Assembly: GCF_017114865.1 (NCBI RefSeq)
Contig: NZ_JADEYH010000001.1
Coordinates: forward strand, 248,001 to 312,000
Direction: 5' to 3'
DNA length: 64,000 nucleotides
Origin: Streptomyces verrucosisporus
Lineage (GTDB): Bacteria > Actinomycetota > Actinomycetes > Streptomycetales > Streptomycetaceae
The notes beneath the pieces are model-generated. The model was not told the origin of the DNA. It worked only from the letters and a program-made list of their open reading frames with translations, and did no database searches. The translations under genes were made by a program, and so were the position numbers. Of this stretch, positions 1 through 9,449 are shown one piece after another (the stretch's first letter is position 1; every line of letters begins with the position of its first letter).

Positions 1-12
1 GGCGTCCGTCGA

Positions 13-1422
13 TCAGATGTCGAAGTACATCTCGAACTCGTGCGGGTGCGGGCGGAGCTGGATCGGGGCGATCTCGTTGGTGCGCTTGTAGTCGATCCAG
101 GTCTCGATCAGGTCGGAGGTGAAGACGCCGCCGGCCTGCAGGTACTCGTTGTCCGCCTCCAGGGCCTCCAGGACGGCCGGCAGGGAGGTCGGCACCTGCG
201 GGACGTTCGCGTGCTCCTCCGGAGCCAGCTCGTAGAGGTCCTTGTCGATCGGCTCGGCCGGCTCGATCTTGTTCTTGACGCCGTCGAGACCGGCCAGCAG
301 CAGGGCCGAGAAGGCCAGGTACGGGTTGGAGGACGGGTCCGGGGCGCGGAACTCCACGCGCTTGGCCTTGGGGTTGGAGCCGGTGATCGGGATGCGCATC
401 GCCGCGGAGCGGTTGCGCTGCGAGTACACCAGGTTCACCGGGGCCTCGAAGCCGGGCACCAGGCGGTGGTAGGAGTTCACCGTCGGGTTGGTGAAGGCCA
501 GCAGCGACGGGGCGTGCCTGAGGATGCCGCCGATGTAGTAGCGGGCGGTGTCCGACAGACCCGCGTAGCCCTGCTCGTCGTAGAACAGCGGATCGCCGCC
601 GGACCACAGCGACTGGTGGACGTGCATGCCCGAGCCGTTGTCGCCGAAGATCGGCTTGGGCATGAAGGTGGCGGTCTTGCCGTTGCGCCAGGCGACGTTC
701 TTGATGATGTACTTGAACAGCATCAGGTCGTCGGCGGCCGCGAGCAGCGTGTTGAACCTGTAGTTGATCTCCGCCTGGCCGGCGGTGCCGACCTCGTGGT
801 GCTGGCGCTCGACCTTCAGGCCGACCCGGTCCAGCTCCAGCGACATCTCGGCGCGCAGATCGGCGAAGTGGTCCACCGGCGGGGTCGGGAAGTAGCCGCC
901 CTTGTAGCGGACCTTGTAGCCGCGGTTGTCCTCCAGCGCACCGGTGTTCCAGGCGCCCGCCTCGGAGTCGATGTGGTAGAAGGACTCGTTCGCGCTGGTC
1001 TGGAAGCGGACGCTGTCGAAGACGTAGAACTCGGCCTCGGGCCCGAAGTAGGCGGTGTCCGCGATGCCGGAGGAGGCGAGGTACGCCTCGGCCTTCTTCG
1101 CCACGTTGCGCGGGTCGCGGCTGTACTGCTCGCCGGTGATCGGGTCGTGGATGAAGAAGTTGATGTTGAGCGTCTTGTCGCGGCGGAACGGGTCCAGGCG
1201 GGCGGTGGACAGGTCCGGCAGCAGCGCCATGTCGGACTCGTGGATCGCCTGGAAGCCGCGGATCGAGGACCCGTCGAAGGCCTGCATCTCGGACGGGTCG
1301 AACGTCGAGGCCGGGATCGTGAAGTGCTGCATGATGCCCGGCAGGTCGCAGAAGCGGACGTCGACGAACTTCACGTCGTTGTCCGCGATGTACTTCTTAG
1401 CCTCGTCGGCGTTCTGGAACAT
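13..1422 (-). CDS. glnA: Glutamine synthetase type I (GSI-beta)
   Basis: Makes glutamine from glutamate, ammonia and ATP in the cytoplasm; the main ammonium-assimilating enzyme. The protein has 469 residues, the usual size for the dodecameric GSI-beta class. It begins [12 protein letters not shown] and carries the N-terminal beta-grasp domain followed by the catalytic domain. Tyr397 in the DLYEL segment is exactly where adenylylation by GlnE occurs in this class, so the enzyme should be covalently regulated. The ATG at 1420-1422 has a strong AGGAGGA at 1428-1434; a much longer open frame upstream is not needed. The gene is divergent from the RDD gene, and a four-part GlnR box lies about 100 bases upstream. 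Function is certain from conservation. Confidence 0.98.
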   Translation of the reverse strand: MFQNADEAKKYIADNDVKFVDVRFCDLPGIMQHFTIPASTFDPSEMQAFDGSSIRGFQAIHESDMALLPDLSTARLDPFRRDKTLNINFFIHDPITGEQYSRDPRNVAKKAEAYLASSGIADTAYFGPEAEFYVFDSVRFQTSANESFYHIDSEAGAWNTGALEDNRGYKVRYKGGYFPTPPVDHFADLRAEMSLELDRVGLKVERQHHEVGTAGQAEINYRFNTLLAAADDLMLFKYIIKNVAWRNGKTATFMPKPIFGDNGSGMHVHQSLWSGGDPLFYDEQGYAGLSDTARYYIGGILRHAPSLLAFTNPTVNSYHRLVPGFEAPVNLVYSQRNRSAAMRIPITGSNPKAKRVEFRAPDPSSNPYLAFSALLLAGLDGVKNKIEPAEPIDKDLYELAPEEHANVPQVPTSLPAVLEALEADNEYLQAGGVFTSDLIETWIDYKRTNEIAPIQLRPHPHEFEMYFDI

Positions 1423-1518
1423 CCAAGTCCTCCTAGTCCCGCCGCGAGGGGACGGGGTGGCAGCTCGAGTGGCAGTCCAGTGCGATGTCCTGCTGTCGCC
1501 CGACCTTAGATTTGCGGG

Positions 1519-1556
1519 ATTTCTCAAGCATGACCCATTTGTTTCGATGATGTTAA
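1519..1556 (-). promoter_or_regulatory. GlnR box upstream of glnA
   Basis: Read on the minus strand there are four 5-mers, TTAAC, GAAAC, GTCAT and GAAAT, each separated by exactly six bases. This is the a-b-a-b arrangement known for Streptomyces GlnR sites (gTnAC-n6-GAAAC repeated with 22-bp period). It lies about 100 bases before the glnA start, where GlnR activates transcription under nitrogen limitation. The spacing is seen directly; binding is inferred. Confidence 0.85.
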
Positions 1557-1683
1557 CCGGACGAGTGTGCGGACGGTCGCTCCCGGTGTCCTCCCGGTGC
1601 CGCTCCGCCGCCGCCCCCCGGCGCCGCCCTCGCGGCCGTGTACGGCCCCGCGGCCCGGCCGGGTACCCGGTAAGGCCGCGGGT

Positions 1684-1689
1684 TACCGT
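1684..1689 (+). promoter_or_regulatory. -10 hexamer of the RDD gene (leaderless)
   Basis: TACCGT ends exactly six bases before the GTG start at 1696 and no Shine-Dalgarno sequence precedes the gene. If transcription starts at the GTG, the hexamer occupies -12 to -7. No good -35 is visible. Confidence 0.5.
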
Positions 1690-1695
1690 TGACGG

Positions 1696-2163
1696 GTGGA
1701 CAACAGGCAAGCAATCGGATCCTGGCTCTCCGGGCCCAGGGCCGCGGCCGAGCAAATGGGCGCGGACTTCGGCTACCGGGGCGAGAGGCTGGGACTGCCC
1801 GAGGACGGGCCGGGGTCGATCGCCCCGCTGGGGCGCCGGTTCGGCGCGATCTTCATCGACTGGGGCCTGTGCATGCTGATCGCATACGGTCTGCTCACGG
1901 GCGGCGACCTCGGCTCGGCCGGGAACTGGGCCCTGCTGGTCTTCGCGGTGCTCGGCGTCCTCACCGTCGGCACGGTCGGCTTCACACCGGGCAAGCGGCT
2001 GCTGGGACTGCGAGTGGTATCCGCGAACGGCGGGCGGCTCACACTGCCCCGCGCGGTGGTGCGCACGGCCCTGCTGGTGCTCGCCGTGCCCGCGCTCGTG
2101 TGGGACCGCGACTCGCGCGGCCTGCACGACCGGCTCTCCGGCGCCGTACAGGTGCGGATCTGA
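1696..2163 (+). CDS. RDD family membrane protein
   Basis: Small integral membrane protein of 155 residues. The RDD domain runs from about residue 45 to the end: an [14 protein letters not shown] segment opens the first membrane helix, a second hydrophobic stretch lies near residues 80-97, then the characteristic [12 protein letters not shown] turn and a closing [14 protein letters not shown] segment with the conserved Arg and Asp residues. RDD proteins have been linked to ion transport in some bacteria, but the substrate here is unknown. The GTG start has no ribosome binding site and probably gives a leaderless mRNA. The gene is divergent from glnA and converges on the DUF4191 gene, with a large palindromic terminator between. 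Confidence 0.88.
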   Translation: MDNRQAIGSWLSGPRAAAEQMGADFGYRGERLGLPEDGPGSIAPLGRRFGAIFIDWGLCMLIAYGLLTGGDLGSAGNWALLVFAVLGVLTVGTVGFTPGKRLLGLRVVSANGGRLTLPRAVVRTALLVLAVPALVWDRDSRGLHDRLSGAVQVRI

Positions 2164-2190
2164 GCCCGTGCCGCCAGGCGTGCCGCCCCG

Positions 2191-2253
2191 CGGGTGGATG
2201 TGGTGAGGCCCGGAACCCCTTCAAGGGGTTCCGGGCCTCACCACATCCACCCG
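2191..2253. terminator. 63-bp perfect palindrome, bidirectional terminator
   Basis: Two perfectly complementary 31-base arms (2191-2221 and 2223-2253) flank a single centre base. It sits between the convergent RDD and DUF4191 genes, ending 20 bases before the DUF4191 stop. No U-tract follows, as is usual in Streptomyces. The stem is exceptionally long and mismatch-free. Confidence 0.85.
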
Positions 2254-2273
2254 GTGCGCCGGGCACCCGCGCC

Positions 2274-2963
2274 TCAGCGCCTCGTCGGGCCCTTCGGCAT
2301 CCGCATGCCGCGGGGCATCGGCCCCTTGGGCATCGGCAGGTTGTTCATCAGGTCGCCCATGGCCCGCAGCCGGTCGTTGGTCTCCGTGACCTGGGGGCCC
2401 TGGAGCACCCGGGGAAGCTTCAGCAGCTTGGTGCGGAGCTTCTTCAGCTCCGTCTGGCCCTCGCCGGTGCCCACGATCACGTCATGGACCGGGACGCCGC
2501 CGACGATGCGGGCCATGCGCTTCTTCTCGGAGGCGACCAGGGAGCGCACCCGGTTCGGGTTCCCCTCGCCGACGAGCACGATGCCCGCCTTGCCCACGGC
2601 CCGGTGGACGACGTCCTGCTGCCGGTTCATGGCGACGGCCGGGGTGACCGTCCAGCCGCGGCCGATGTTGTCCAGGACGGCGGCCGCCGCGCCGGGCTGG
2701 CCCTCCATCTGGCCGAACGCAGCCCGCTCGGCCCGGCGGCCGAAGACGATCGCCATCGCGAGGAAGGCCAGCAGGAAGCCCAGGATGCCCAGGTAGACGG
2801 GGTGGCCGACCCAGAAGCCGATCGCGAGGAGAACACCGAAGGTGACGAGCCCCACGCCCGCGAGGACGAAGCCGATCGCCTTGTCGGCACGCCGCGTCAT
2901 CTTGTACGTCAGGGCGATCTGCTTGAGCCGCCCCGGATTCTCGGATGTTTCCTTCCTCGCCAT
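2274..2963 (-). CDS. DUF4191 domain-containing membrane protein
   Basis: A 229-residue protein of unknown function from the actinobacterial DUF4191 family. After a basic N-terminus (MARKETSENPGRLKQIALTY), two closely spaced membrane helices occupy about residues 30-75, followed by a soluble C-terminal domain and a Met/Pro/Gly/Lys-rich basic tail. The start at 2961-2963 is chosen because the family begins MARK; the open frame continues upstream with low-complexity arginine-rich sequence that is not coding. In actinobacteria this gene habitually sits beside lipA and glnA, as here, but no biochemical role is established. Same strand as lipA. Confidence 0.88.
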   Translation of the reverse strand: MARKETSENPGRLKQIALTYKMTRRADKAIGFVLAGVGLVTFGVLLAIGFWVGHPVYLGILGFLLAFLAMAIVFGRRAERAAFGQMEGQPGAAAAVLDNIGRGWTVTPAVAMNRQQDVVHRAVGKAGIVLVGEGNPNRVRSLVASEKKRMARIVGGVPVHDVIVGTGEGQTELKKLRTKLLKLPRVLQGPQVTETNDRLRAMGDLMNNLPMPKGPMPRGMRMPKGPTRR

Positions 2964-3066
2964 ACAGCGAAGTCTACGTCGCCCGCCCGCGCCGGGGCGC
3001 CGCGGCCTCCGGGACCGCCGCCGTCCACCGTCAGTGCCCGGCGGCGGCCCCCGCAAGGACCGCCGC

Positions 3067-3099
3067 CCGGTGCCGCACCGGCGGCTGACGCGGCACCGG
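3067..3099 (-). terminator. Hairpin after lipA
   Basis: Ten-base arms (3067-3076 and 3090-3099) with a 13-base loop lie directly downstream of the lipA stop codon on the minus strand. GC-rich, no U-tract. Confidence 0.5.
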
Positions 3100-3101
3100 C
3101 G

Positions 3102-4040
3102 TCAGGCCGCGGTGGCGCCCCGGCGCTCGACCGCCTGCCGGTACAGGCGCCCGGCACGGTAGGAGGAGCGGACCAGCGGGCCGGACATGACGCCGGCGAA
3201 GCCGATCTCGTCAGCCTCGTCCTTCAGCTCCACGAACTCCTGGGGCTTGACCCAGCGCTCCACCGGGTGGTGCCGCGGCGAGGGGCGCAGGTACTGGGTG
3301 ATGGTGATCAGCTCGCAGCCGGCCTCGTGGAGGTCGCGCAGGGCCTGGCTGACCTCCTCACGGGTCTCGCCCATCCCCAGGATCAGATTGGACTTGGTGA
3401 CCAGCCCCTCCGCGCGGGCCCGGGTGATCACCTCCAGCGACCGCTCGTAGCGGAAGGCGGGACGGATGCGCTTGAAGATCCGCGGGACCGTCTCGACGTT
3501 GTGCGCCAGCACCTCCGGGCGCGAGGAGAAGACCTCGGCGAGCTGCTCGGGCACCGCGTTGAAGTCCGGGATCAGCAGTTCGACGCCGGTGTCCGGCATC
3601 AGGGCGTGGATCTGGCGGACGGTCTCGGCGTACAGCCAGGCGCCGCCGTCGGGCAGGTCGTCGCGCGCGACGCCGGTGATGGTGGCGTAGCGCAGCTCCA
3701 TCTGCTGGACGGACTCGGCCACCCGGCGAGGCTCGTCGCGGTCGAACTCGGCGGGCCTGCCGGTGTCGATCTGGCAGAAGTCGCAGCGCCGGGTGCACTG
3801 CTCGCCTCCGATGAGGAAGGTGGCCTCGCGGTCCTCCCAGCACTCGAAGATGTTGGGACAGCCGGCCTCCTGGCACACCGTGTGCAGGCCCTCGCGCTTG
3901 ACCAGGGACTGCAGTGCGTTGTACTCGGGGCCCATCTTCGCCCGGGTCTTGATCCACTCGGGCTTGCGCTCGATGGGGGTCTGGCTGTTCCGGACCTCCA
4001 GGCGCAGCAGCTTCCTACCGTCGGGTGCGACAGCGGACAC
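3102..4040 (-). CDS. lipA: Lipoyl synthase (radical SAM)
   Basis: Inserts two sulfur atoms at C6 and C8 of octanoyl groups bound to E2 and GcvH proteins. The 312-residue protein has both iron-sulfur sites: the auxiliary cluster cysteines C56, C61 and C67 (CQEAGC...C) and the radical-SAM CxxxCxxC at C82, C86, C89. The C-terminal RSSYRAG motif, which carries the serine ligand of the auxiliary cluster, is present. The GTG at 4038-4040 has GGGGAG eight bases upstream and gives the usual Streptomyces N-terminus [10 protein letters not shown]. It lies 74 bases downstream of lipB on the same strand, probably cotranscribed. Its client is the E2 encoded at 18195-20039. Confidence 0.97.
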   Translation of the reverse strand: MSAVAPDGRKLLRLEVRNSQTPIERKPEWIKTRAKMGPEYNALQSLVKREGLHTVCQEAGCPNIFECWEDREATFLIGGEQCTRRCDFCQIDTGRPAEFDRDEPRRVAESVQQMELRYATITGVARDDLPDGGAWLYAETVRQIHALMPDTGVELLIPDFNAVPEQLAEVFSSRPEVLAHNVETVPRIFKRIRPAFRYERSLEVITRARAEGLVTKSNLILGMGETREEVSQALRDLHEAGCELITITQYLRPSPRHHPVERWVKPQEFVELKDEADEIGFAGVMSGPLVRSSYRAGRLYRQAVERRGATAA

Positions 4041-4114
4041 GTCCGGCACTCCCCTTTGTGTTGGTGGCCTTTGAATCTTCGGCGCACACCAGGGTACGCC
4101 TTGGCTTGTTCGGG

Positions 4115-4903
4115 TCAGACGGCGCGGGGCAGAGGTTCGGCGGACTCCAGCACCGCGCGCAGATGCTTCTCCACCACGGGCAGCACCTCGGCGACGGTCA
4201 CCGGTCTGCCCAGCTCCTGCGAGAGCGAGGTGACCCCGGCGTCCCGGATGCCGCACGGCACGATGCGGTCGTACCCGGTGTTGTCCGAGTCGCAGTTCAG
4301 CGCGAAGCCGTGCATGGTCACGCCCTTGGCCACCCGGATCCCGATGGCCGCGAGCTTGCGGTCGTCGCCGCGCTGGCCGGCGTTGGAGGGCGCGTACTCG
4401 GGCCCGCGCAGCCTCGGGTCGTACTCGTCGTCGTGGAGGCCGGGATCGAAGTCCAGCTCCAGGCCGCCCGGCGCGGTCCCCTCGGTCCGCCTCCCGGCCT
4501 CGCCCAGCACCCACACCCCGCTGCGTCCCTCGACCCGGGTGGTGGCCAGGCCGAACTCCGCGCAGGTGCGGATCAGCGCCTCCTCCAGCCGCCGCACGTG
4601 GGCGACGACGTCCACCGGACGGGGCAGCTTCAGGATCGGGTAGCCGACGAGCTGGCCCGGGCCGTGCCAGGTGATCTTGCCGCCGCGGTCCACGTCCACC
4701 ACGGGGGTGCCGTCCAGGGGGCGCTCGCCGTCCTCGGTGCGCCGGCCGGCCGTGTACACCGGCTGGTGCTCCAGCAGCAGGCAGGTGTCGGGGATCTCGT
4801 CGGCGAAGCGGGCCGAGTGGACCTCGCGCTGCCTGCGCCACGCCTCCAGATACTCCACGGCGTCCTCGCCGAAGCCCAGGTGGACAAAGCGCAGCTCGCT
4901 CAC
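4115..4903 (-). CDS. lipB: Octanoyl-ACP:protein N-octanoyltransferase
   Basis: Transfers octanoate from acyl carrier protein to lipoyl domains, the step before LipA. The 262-residue protein carries the LipB features: [19 protein letters not shown], the [10 protein letters not shown] lysine segment, and the catalytic cysteine C217 in IVPCGI. It is slightly longer than the E. coli enzyme because of an acidic insert around residues 135-160. The GTG start at 4901-4903 has a GAGGAGGAG ribosome binding site. It is first gene of a lipB-lipA pair and divergent from the regulator at 5217. Confidence 0.96.
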   Translation of the reverse strand: MSELRFVHLGFGEDAVEYLEAWRRQREVHSARFADEIPDTCLLLEHQPVYTAGRRTEDGERPLDGTPVVDVDRGGKITWHGPGQLVGYPILKLPRPVDVVAHVRRLEEALIRTCAEFGLATTRVEGRSGVWVLGEAGRRTEGTAPGGLELDFDPGLHDDEYDPRLRGPEYAPSNAGQRGDDRKLAAIGIRVAKGVTMHGFALNCDSDNTGYDRIVPCGIRDAGVTSLSQELGRPVTVAEVLPVVEKHLRAVLESAEPLPRAV

Positions 4904-5140
4904 GGCGGCTCCTCCTCCGGTCGTCCCAGGGCCGCGGCACACCTCGTCGCGCGTCCCGGCAGCCAACTGTACGGCTCCGGGGCCGGACGGCGGCGGGCCG
5001 GTGGCGGCCGGCGGCCGGCCGGTGACGGAGCGGTGAAGGGGACGCGACGCGGAGTCGCCGAACGGTTCCGCCCCCCCGCACTCACTCACACGTATGGATG
5101 AAAGCCGCGCTCAGACCCCCGGAGGGGCGGAGGGGGAGGC

Positions 5141-5146
5141 TACATT
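5141..5146 (+). promoter_or_regulatory. -10 hexamer (TACATT) of the TPR regulator
   Basis: TACATT at this position would start a transcript near 5153, giving a leader of about 64 bases before the ATG at 5217. It lies downstream of an alternative ATG at 5094 and so argues against that start. Confidence 0.4.
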
Positions 5147-5216
5147 CGCGCCGTTCCAGCAGGGCGCCCCGGCGTCTGTCGTACCCCAAGCCGTGAGGCA
5201 GGAGACCGCAAAGCCG

Positions 5217-6710
5217 ATGTCGACGGAACGACCTGGGAAATCCTCCCAGCGCACCCCCAACCGCCAGCTCGCCGCGCTCATCGCCGAGGCCGGATTCTCC
5301 AACGCCGGACTCGCCCGGCGGGTCGACCAGCTCGGCCTGGAGCACGGACTGGACCTCCGGTACGACAAGACCTCCGTGACGCGCTGGCTGCGCGGACAGC
5401 AGCCGCGCGGCACGACGCCGGCGCTGATCGCCGAGGTCTTCACCCGCCGTCTGGGCCGCAGGCTCACCGCCCAGGACCTGGGCCTGGACGCGTGCGCGCC
5501 GGTCTACGCCGGACTGGAGTTCGCGGCCACACCGGGCGAGGCGGTGGACATCGTCGGCGGCCTGTGGCGCAAGGACACCGGCAACCACGCCGAGCTGCGC
5601 AAGATCGCCTTCACTCCGGCCGGGCTGGTGGTGCCCAGCCGGGACTGGCTGATCGGCCGCCCCGACGAGCGGGTGGCGCGCGGCGAGCCCGCGCCGGAGG
5701 CCGCGCGGGTGCCCGCCCAGGGCCGCGGACCCCTGTCGCCGGCCGCCGTACCGCCGCCCCGGGTGGGGCAGGCGGCCCGGATCGAACGGGTGGAGCGGGG
5801 CCCGGGGCAGCGGGTCACCGCCGGGGACGTCGCCGCCCTGCGCTCGGTCGGCGAGCTGTTCCGCGCCCTCGACCACGCCTACGGCGGCGGCCACGCCCGG
5901 CAGGCGCTGGTGCGCTACCTGGAGCACGAGGCCGAGCCGATGCTGCGCGGCTCCTACGGGGAGCAGACCGGGCGCCGGCTGTTCGCCGCGGTGGCCGACC
6001 TGACCCGCCTGGCGGGGTGGACAGCGTACGACATCGCCGCGCACGGACTGGCGCAGCGCTACTTCGTCCAGGCGCTGCGGCTGGCCCAGGCCGCCGGGGA
6101 CCGGGCGTACGGCAGCTATGTGCTGGTGACGATGAGCAGGCAGGCGGTGTACCTCGGGCACGGACGGGAGGCGGTGCAGCTCGCGCGGGTCGCCCAGCAG
6201 GGCGTCGGCTCCTCGGTGCCGCCGGTCGTCCAGGCGCTGCTGCACGCCGTGGAGGCGCGCGGGCACGGGGTGCTGGGCGAGGTGCGGGCGTGCACGGCGT
6301 CGCTGGCCCGCGCCGAACGGGCGCTGGAGCAGGCGCGGCCGGGCGATGAGATGCCGCACTGGGCGCGGTTCTTCGACGAGGCGCAGCTCGCCGACGAGTT
6401 CGGGCACTGCCACCGGGACCTCCAGCAGTACCGGGCGGCGGCCCAGCACGCCGAGCGCTCCCTGCAGCTGCGGGGCCCGGGCTATGTGCGCAGCCGGCTG
6501 TTCTGCCGGATGGTGCTGGCCACGGCCCGGCTGGGGCTGGGCGACGTGGAGCAGGCGTGCGCCCTGGCCGCGGAGTCGGCGCAGCAGGCGGCGGAGATGC
6601 GGTCGGTGCGGGCGCACGAGTACGTCAAGGACTTCGAGCGCCGCCTGGAGCCGTACCGGGACGCCACACCGGTGCGCACCTACCGCGAACGGGTCGCCGC
6701 CCTCGTCTGA
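5217..6710 (+). CDS. HTH/tetratricopeptide-type transcriptional regulator
   Basis: A 497-residue protein of the large Streptomyces regulator family that combines an N-terminal Xre-like helix-turn-helix (residues about 15-75, with the SVTRWLRGQQP recognition segment) with long C-terminal alpha-helical repeats resembling TPRs (about residue 215 onward). Middle residues 160-210 are Pro/Arg/Gly-rich linker. Relatives such as NsdA affect sporulation and antibiotic production, but this copy cannot be assigned a target. The ATG at 5217 has CAGGAG 12 bases upstream; the longer form from 5094 lacks an appropriate upstream promoter. Divergent from lipB, so it may share a control region with the lipoate genes. 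Confidence 0.8.
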   Translation: MSTERPGKSSQRTPNRQLAALIAEAGFSNAGLARRVDQLGLEHGLDLRYDKTSVTRWLRGQQPRGTTPALIAEVFTRRLGRRLTAQDLGLDACAPVYAGLEFAATPGEAVDIVGGLWRKDTGNHAELRKIAFTPAGLVVPSRDWLIGRPDERVARGEPAPEAARVPAQGRGPLSPAAVPPPRVGQAARIERVERGPGQRVTAGDVAALRSVGELFRALDHAYGGGHARQALVRYLEHEAEPMLRGSYGEQTGRRLFAAVADLTRLAGWTAYDIAAHGLAQRYFVQALRLAQAAGDRAYGSYVLVTMSRQAVYLGHGREAVQLARVAQQGVGSSVPPVVQALLHAVEARGHGVLGEVRACTASLARAERALEQARPGDEMPHWARFFDEAQLADEFGHCHRDLQQYRAAAQHAERSLQLRGPGYVRSRLFCRMVLATARLGLGDVEQACALAAESAQQAAEMRSVRAHEYVKDFERRLEPYRDATPVRTYRERVAALV

Positions 6711-6750
6711 CCCTTCCGGTCCTTCCGGGGCCTTGTGCCCCTCCACGGCC

Positions 6751-6786
6751 GACCGTGCCGCCGCGCCGCCACGCGGCGGCACGGTC
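6751..6786. terminator. Convergent hairpin terminator
   Basis: Perfect 15-base arms (6751-6765 and 6772-6786) with a six-base loop between the regulator and the oppositely oriented FAD oxidoreductase. Confidence 0.75.
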
Positions 6787-6843
6787 ATGTCCGGCCCGGG
6801 CTCCTCCCGTTCGGGACGCCCGGGAAGTCCCCCGTCGGAGCCC

Positions 6844-8265
6844 TCAGGCCACGGCGGGCAGGAGCGGGCCCCCCGCATGCGGCCGGATGCCGAAGTCCCG
6901 GCGGACGGCGTCCGCGGCGCGGCGGGCCGAGCGCAGCGCGCCCTGGGCGTCGGCGGTGTCGCGGTGGTCGCCGCAGACGTACAGGCCGTACAGCACCCGG
7001 ACCGGGCGCCGCGGATCGTGCGGCGCGGGGGTGGCGGGCACGGCCAGCGGGTCGTGGTGGGCGGCCAGCAGCTCCCAGCGGCCGGTCGGGACGCCGTACA
7101 GCCCGGCGAGCTGGGCGCGCGCGGCCCGGTCCAGCACGGAGGCCGGCTCGGAAGCGGCGGAGCCCAGCACCACGGAGGTGACCAGCGCGCGGCCCGGCCG
7201 GGCGCGCGAGGGGTCCACGGCGCTGGCGACGGCGGTGTACGCCACCGGGCCGCGCCGGTCGGCGTCGAGGACGAGCAGCGGCTCGTCCGTCGGCGCCGGG
7301 CCGTCCACCGCGTGGTGCAGCACGGTCACGGGGCGGAAGTCCGGCACCCGCAGGCCCGGCAGCAGCTCGGCCGCGTCGCGGGCCCCGGTGGCGATGAGCA
7401 CCGCACGGCAGCGGATCGTGCCGTGGTCGCGCGTGACCACGGCGTTGGCGGCCACGGACAGCACACGCACCCCGGTGCGGACGGTGCCCGCCGGCAGCCC
7501 GTCCGTCAGGGCCCGGGGCACGGAGGCCGCGCCGCCCGCGGGCAGGCACAGCCCGCCGCGGGCGAAGTCGCGCAGCGCCAGATCGCCGATCCGGCTGGAG
7601 GTCGTCAGCTCCGGGTCGCACAGCAGCGCGCCGAGCAGGGGGCGCAGCAGGCCGTCGGCCGCCCGGGGCGGCAGGGTGCGGGCGGCCAGGGCCTGGGCGG
7701 CGGACAGCTCGGGACGGGCGGTCAGTCGCTCGGCGGGGGTCGAGGCGAACCGGGCGAGCTGTGCGCGCAGCCGGGCCTGGTCCAGGGTGGTGCCCAGGGT
7801 GGTGCCGAGGGCGCCGCCCTGGGGACGCCGGGCGGCGGCCAGGGCGCTCACCGCGACGCGCGCGCCCCGCGCGCCGCGGGGCTGCCGGGGGATGTGGGCG
7901 GTGCGGGAGCCGCGGACCGTCCTGGCGGTGCGGGGCGCGCCGACGCGCAGTGCGCGGTCGCCGCTGCGGATCAGCACCCCGGAGGCGAAGGGACGCAGGT
8001 CGAGCCCGGCCAGACCGGGGCAGCGGCGCAGCTCGGACCAGCCGGAGAACAGCGGCCGGCCGACGCGGTCCAGCCGGTAGCCGTCGACCTCCTCGGTGGC
8101 CATCCGGCCTCCGACGGCGCCTGTGGCCTCCAGCACGGTGACGTGCAGCCCGGCGCCGGTCAGATGGTGCGCGGCGGCCAGGCCGGCCAGGCCCGCGCCG
8201 ACGACGACGACGTCGGTGGTCTCCCGGCCTCGGCCGGGGCTGGGACGGAGTGCGCTGCCGGGCAT
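6844..8265 (-). CDS. FAD-dependent amine-oxidase-like oxidoreductase
   Basis: A 473-residue flavoprotein. The N-terminal Rossmann dinucleotide site VVVVGAGLAGLAAAHHL (about residues 18-35) is followed by the ...VLEATGAVGGRM segment typical of the amine oxidase/phytoene desaturase/protoporphyrinogen oxidase superfamily. A C-terminal FAD-contact region (LYGLYVCGDHRDTADAQGAL) also fits this superfamily. The substrate cannot be read from sequence. The ATG at 8263-8265 has GGGAGGG upstream. It is followed on the same strand by nothing; the TIGR01777 gene lies upstream, 252 bases away. Confidence 0.82.
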   Translation of the reverse strand: MPGSALRPSPGRGRETTDVVVVGAGLAGLAAAHHLTGAGLHVTVLEATGAVGGRMATEEVDGYRLDRVGRPLFSGWSELRRCPGLAGLDLRPFASGVLIRSGDRALRVGAPRTARTVRGSRTAHIPRQPRGARGARVAVSALAAARRPQGGALGTTLGTTLDQARLRAQLARFASTPAERLTARPELSAAQALAARTLPPRAADGLLRPLLGALLCDPELTTSSRIGDLALRDFARGGLCLPAGGAASVPRALTDGLPAGTVRTGVRVLSVAANAVVTRDHGTIRCRAVLIATGARDAAELLPGLRVPDFRPVTVLHHAVDGPAPTDEPLLVLDADRRGPVAYTAVASAVDPSRARPGRALVTSVVLGSAASEPASVLDRAARAQLAGLYGVPTGRWELLAAHHDPLAVPATPAPHDPRRPVRVLYGLYVCGDHRDTADAQGALRSARRAADAVRRDFGIRPHAGGPLLPAVA

Positions 8266-8517
8266 GGGCCCTCCCGTGGTCGACGCTGCGGCGCGAACGG
8301 ACGTCCGGGTGGTCCCTGCCCTCCGGAGACGCGTTCGACGCGCGCTTTCAAGCCGACCCTAGGGAAGCGGGCGATCACGGACAGTCGCGCACGCACCGGG
8401 CACGGTCGCACAACGGTCGCGCACGGGTGTACGGCGGTCGCACACCGGCCGGGTCCTGCTCGTGCGTCACCCGCGCCCCGCCCGCGCGTCCCGAAGGAGC
8501 ACGTCCCGCGGGCGAGG

Positions 8518-9408
8518 TCAGCGCAGCGCCGCCCGGATGGCGTCCTCGATGCCGGGGAAGGCGAAGACGAAGCCGGACTCCAGCAGCCGCCGGGGCAGCA
8601 CCCGCTGGCTGCCGAGCACATCCGTGGAGAACTCGCCCAGCACCGCGCGCAGCGCGAACGCGGGCACCGGCAGCACCGCCGGACGGTGCAGCACCCGGCC
8701 CATCACGGCGGCCACCTCCCGCTGGGTGACCGGCTCGGGCGCGGTCAGGTTCACCGGCCCGGACAGCTCCCCGGTGTCCAGCAGATGCCGCAGCGCGGCG
8801 ATGTGGTCGTGCAGCGCGATATGGCTCCAGTACTGCCGGCCGCTGCCCAGCGGACCGCCCAGCCCGGCCCTGAAGACGGGGAACAGCCGCCCCCACGCCC
8901 CTCCGGCGCGGGAGACCACCAGCCCGGTACGGGCGTACACGGTGCGGACCCCCGCCTCCTCGGCCGGTGCGGCGGCCTCCTCCCACTCCCGGCAGACGTC
9001 GGCGAGGAAGCCGTGACCTGGCGGCGCGTCCTCGTCCACGGCGCGGTCGCCGGTGTCGCCGTAGTAGCCGATGGCGCTGCCGACCACCAGTGTGCGCGGC
9101 GGGGTGTCGAGCGAGGCCACGGCCTCGGCGACGGCGGCCGTCCCCAGGACCCGGCTGTCGCGGATCTCCCGCTTGTACGCCGCAGTCCAGCGGTGGTCGC
9201 CGACGCCCGCGCCGGCCAGATGCACCACCGCCTCGCAGCCCACCAGCCCGGCCGCGTCCACGTACTGCGCCCTGGGATCCCACTCCACCTCCTCGCCCGT
9301 CCGGGCCGGACGCCGAACCAGGCGCAGCACCTCGTGCCCGTCGGCGCGCAGGGAGTCCACAAGAGCCCGGCCGATGAGGCCGGAGGAGCCGGTGACCGCG
9401 ATACGCAT
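8518..9408 (-). CDS. TIGR01777 family NAD(P)-binding epimerase-like protein (SDR39U1)
   Basis: A 296-residue extended short-chain dehydrogenase. The N-terminal MRIAVTGSSGLIGRALVDSL holds the GxxGxxG nucleotide-binding loop, and the C-terminal domain (from about residue 250, VLPVPAFALRAVLGEF) is the DUF1731 module that defines the TIGR01777 family. Members are called nucleoside-diphosphate sugar epimerases by similarity only; the true substrate is unknown. The family is common beside lipB in actinobacteria, which fits this location. The start is fixed by the N-terminal motif. Confidence 0.88.
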   Translation of the reverse strand: MRIAVTGSSGLIGRALVDSLRADGHEVLRLVRRPARTGEEVEWDPRAQYVDAAGLVGCEAVVHLAGAGVGDHRWTAAYKREIRDSRVLGTAAVAEAVASLDTPPRTLVVGSAIGYYGDTGDRAVDEDAPPGHGFLADVCREWEEAAAPAEEAGVRTVYARTGLVVSRAGGAWGRLFPVFRAGLGGPLGSGRQYWSHIALHDHIAALRHLLDTGELSGPVNLTAPEPVTQREVAAVMGRVLHRPAVLPVPAFALRAVLGEFSTDVLGSQRVLPRRLLESGFVFAFPGIEDAIRAALR

Positions 9409-9449
9409 GGGGCAATCCTGATGGACGGCCGGCCCGATGGCGAGGCACA

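Noticed and set aside
1689..4643. Very long open frame (984 codons) on the plus strand over RDD, DUF4191 and lipA
   Set aside because: High GC leaves few stop codons in shadow frames; the sequence is Arg/Pro/Gly-rich without domains, and the opposite strand encodes LipA and DUF4191.
5094..5216. Extended N-terminus of the TPR regulator from the ATG at 5094
   Set aside because: The likely -10 at 5141 lies inside it, and the ATG at 5217 has a ribosome binding site and starts at the conserved family sequence.
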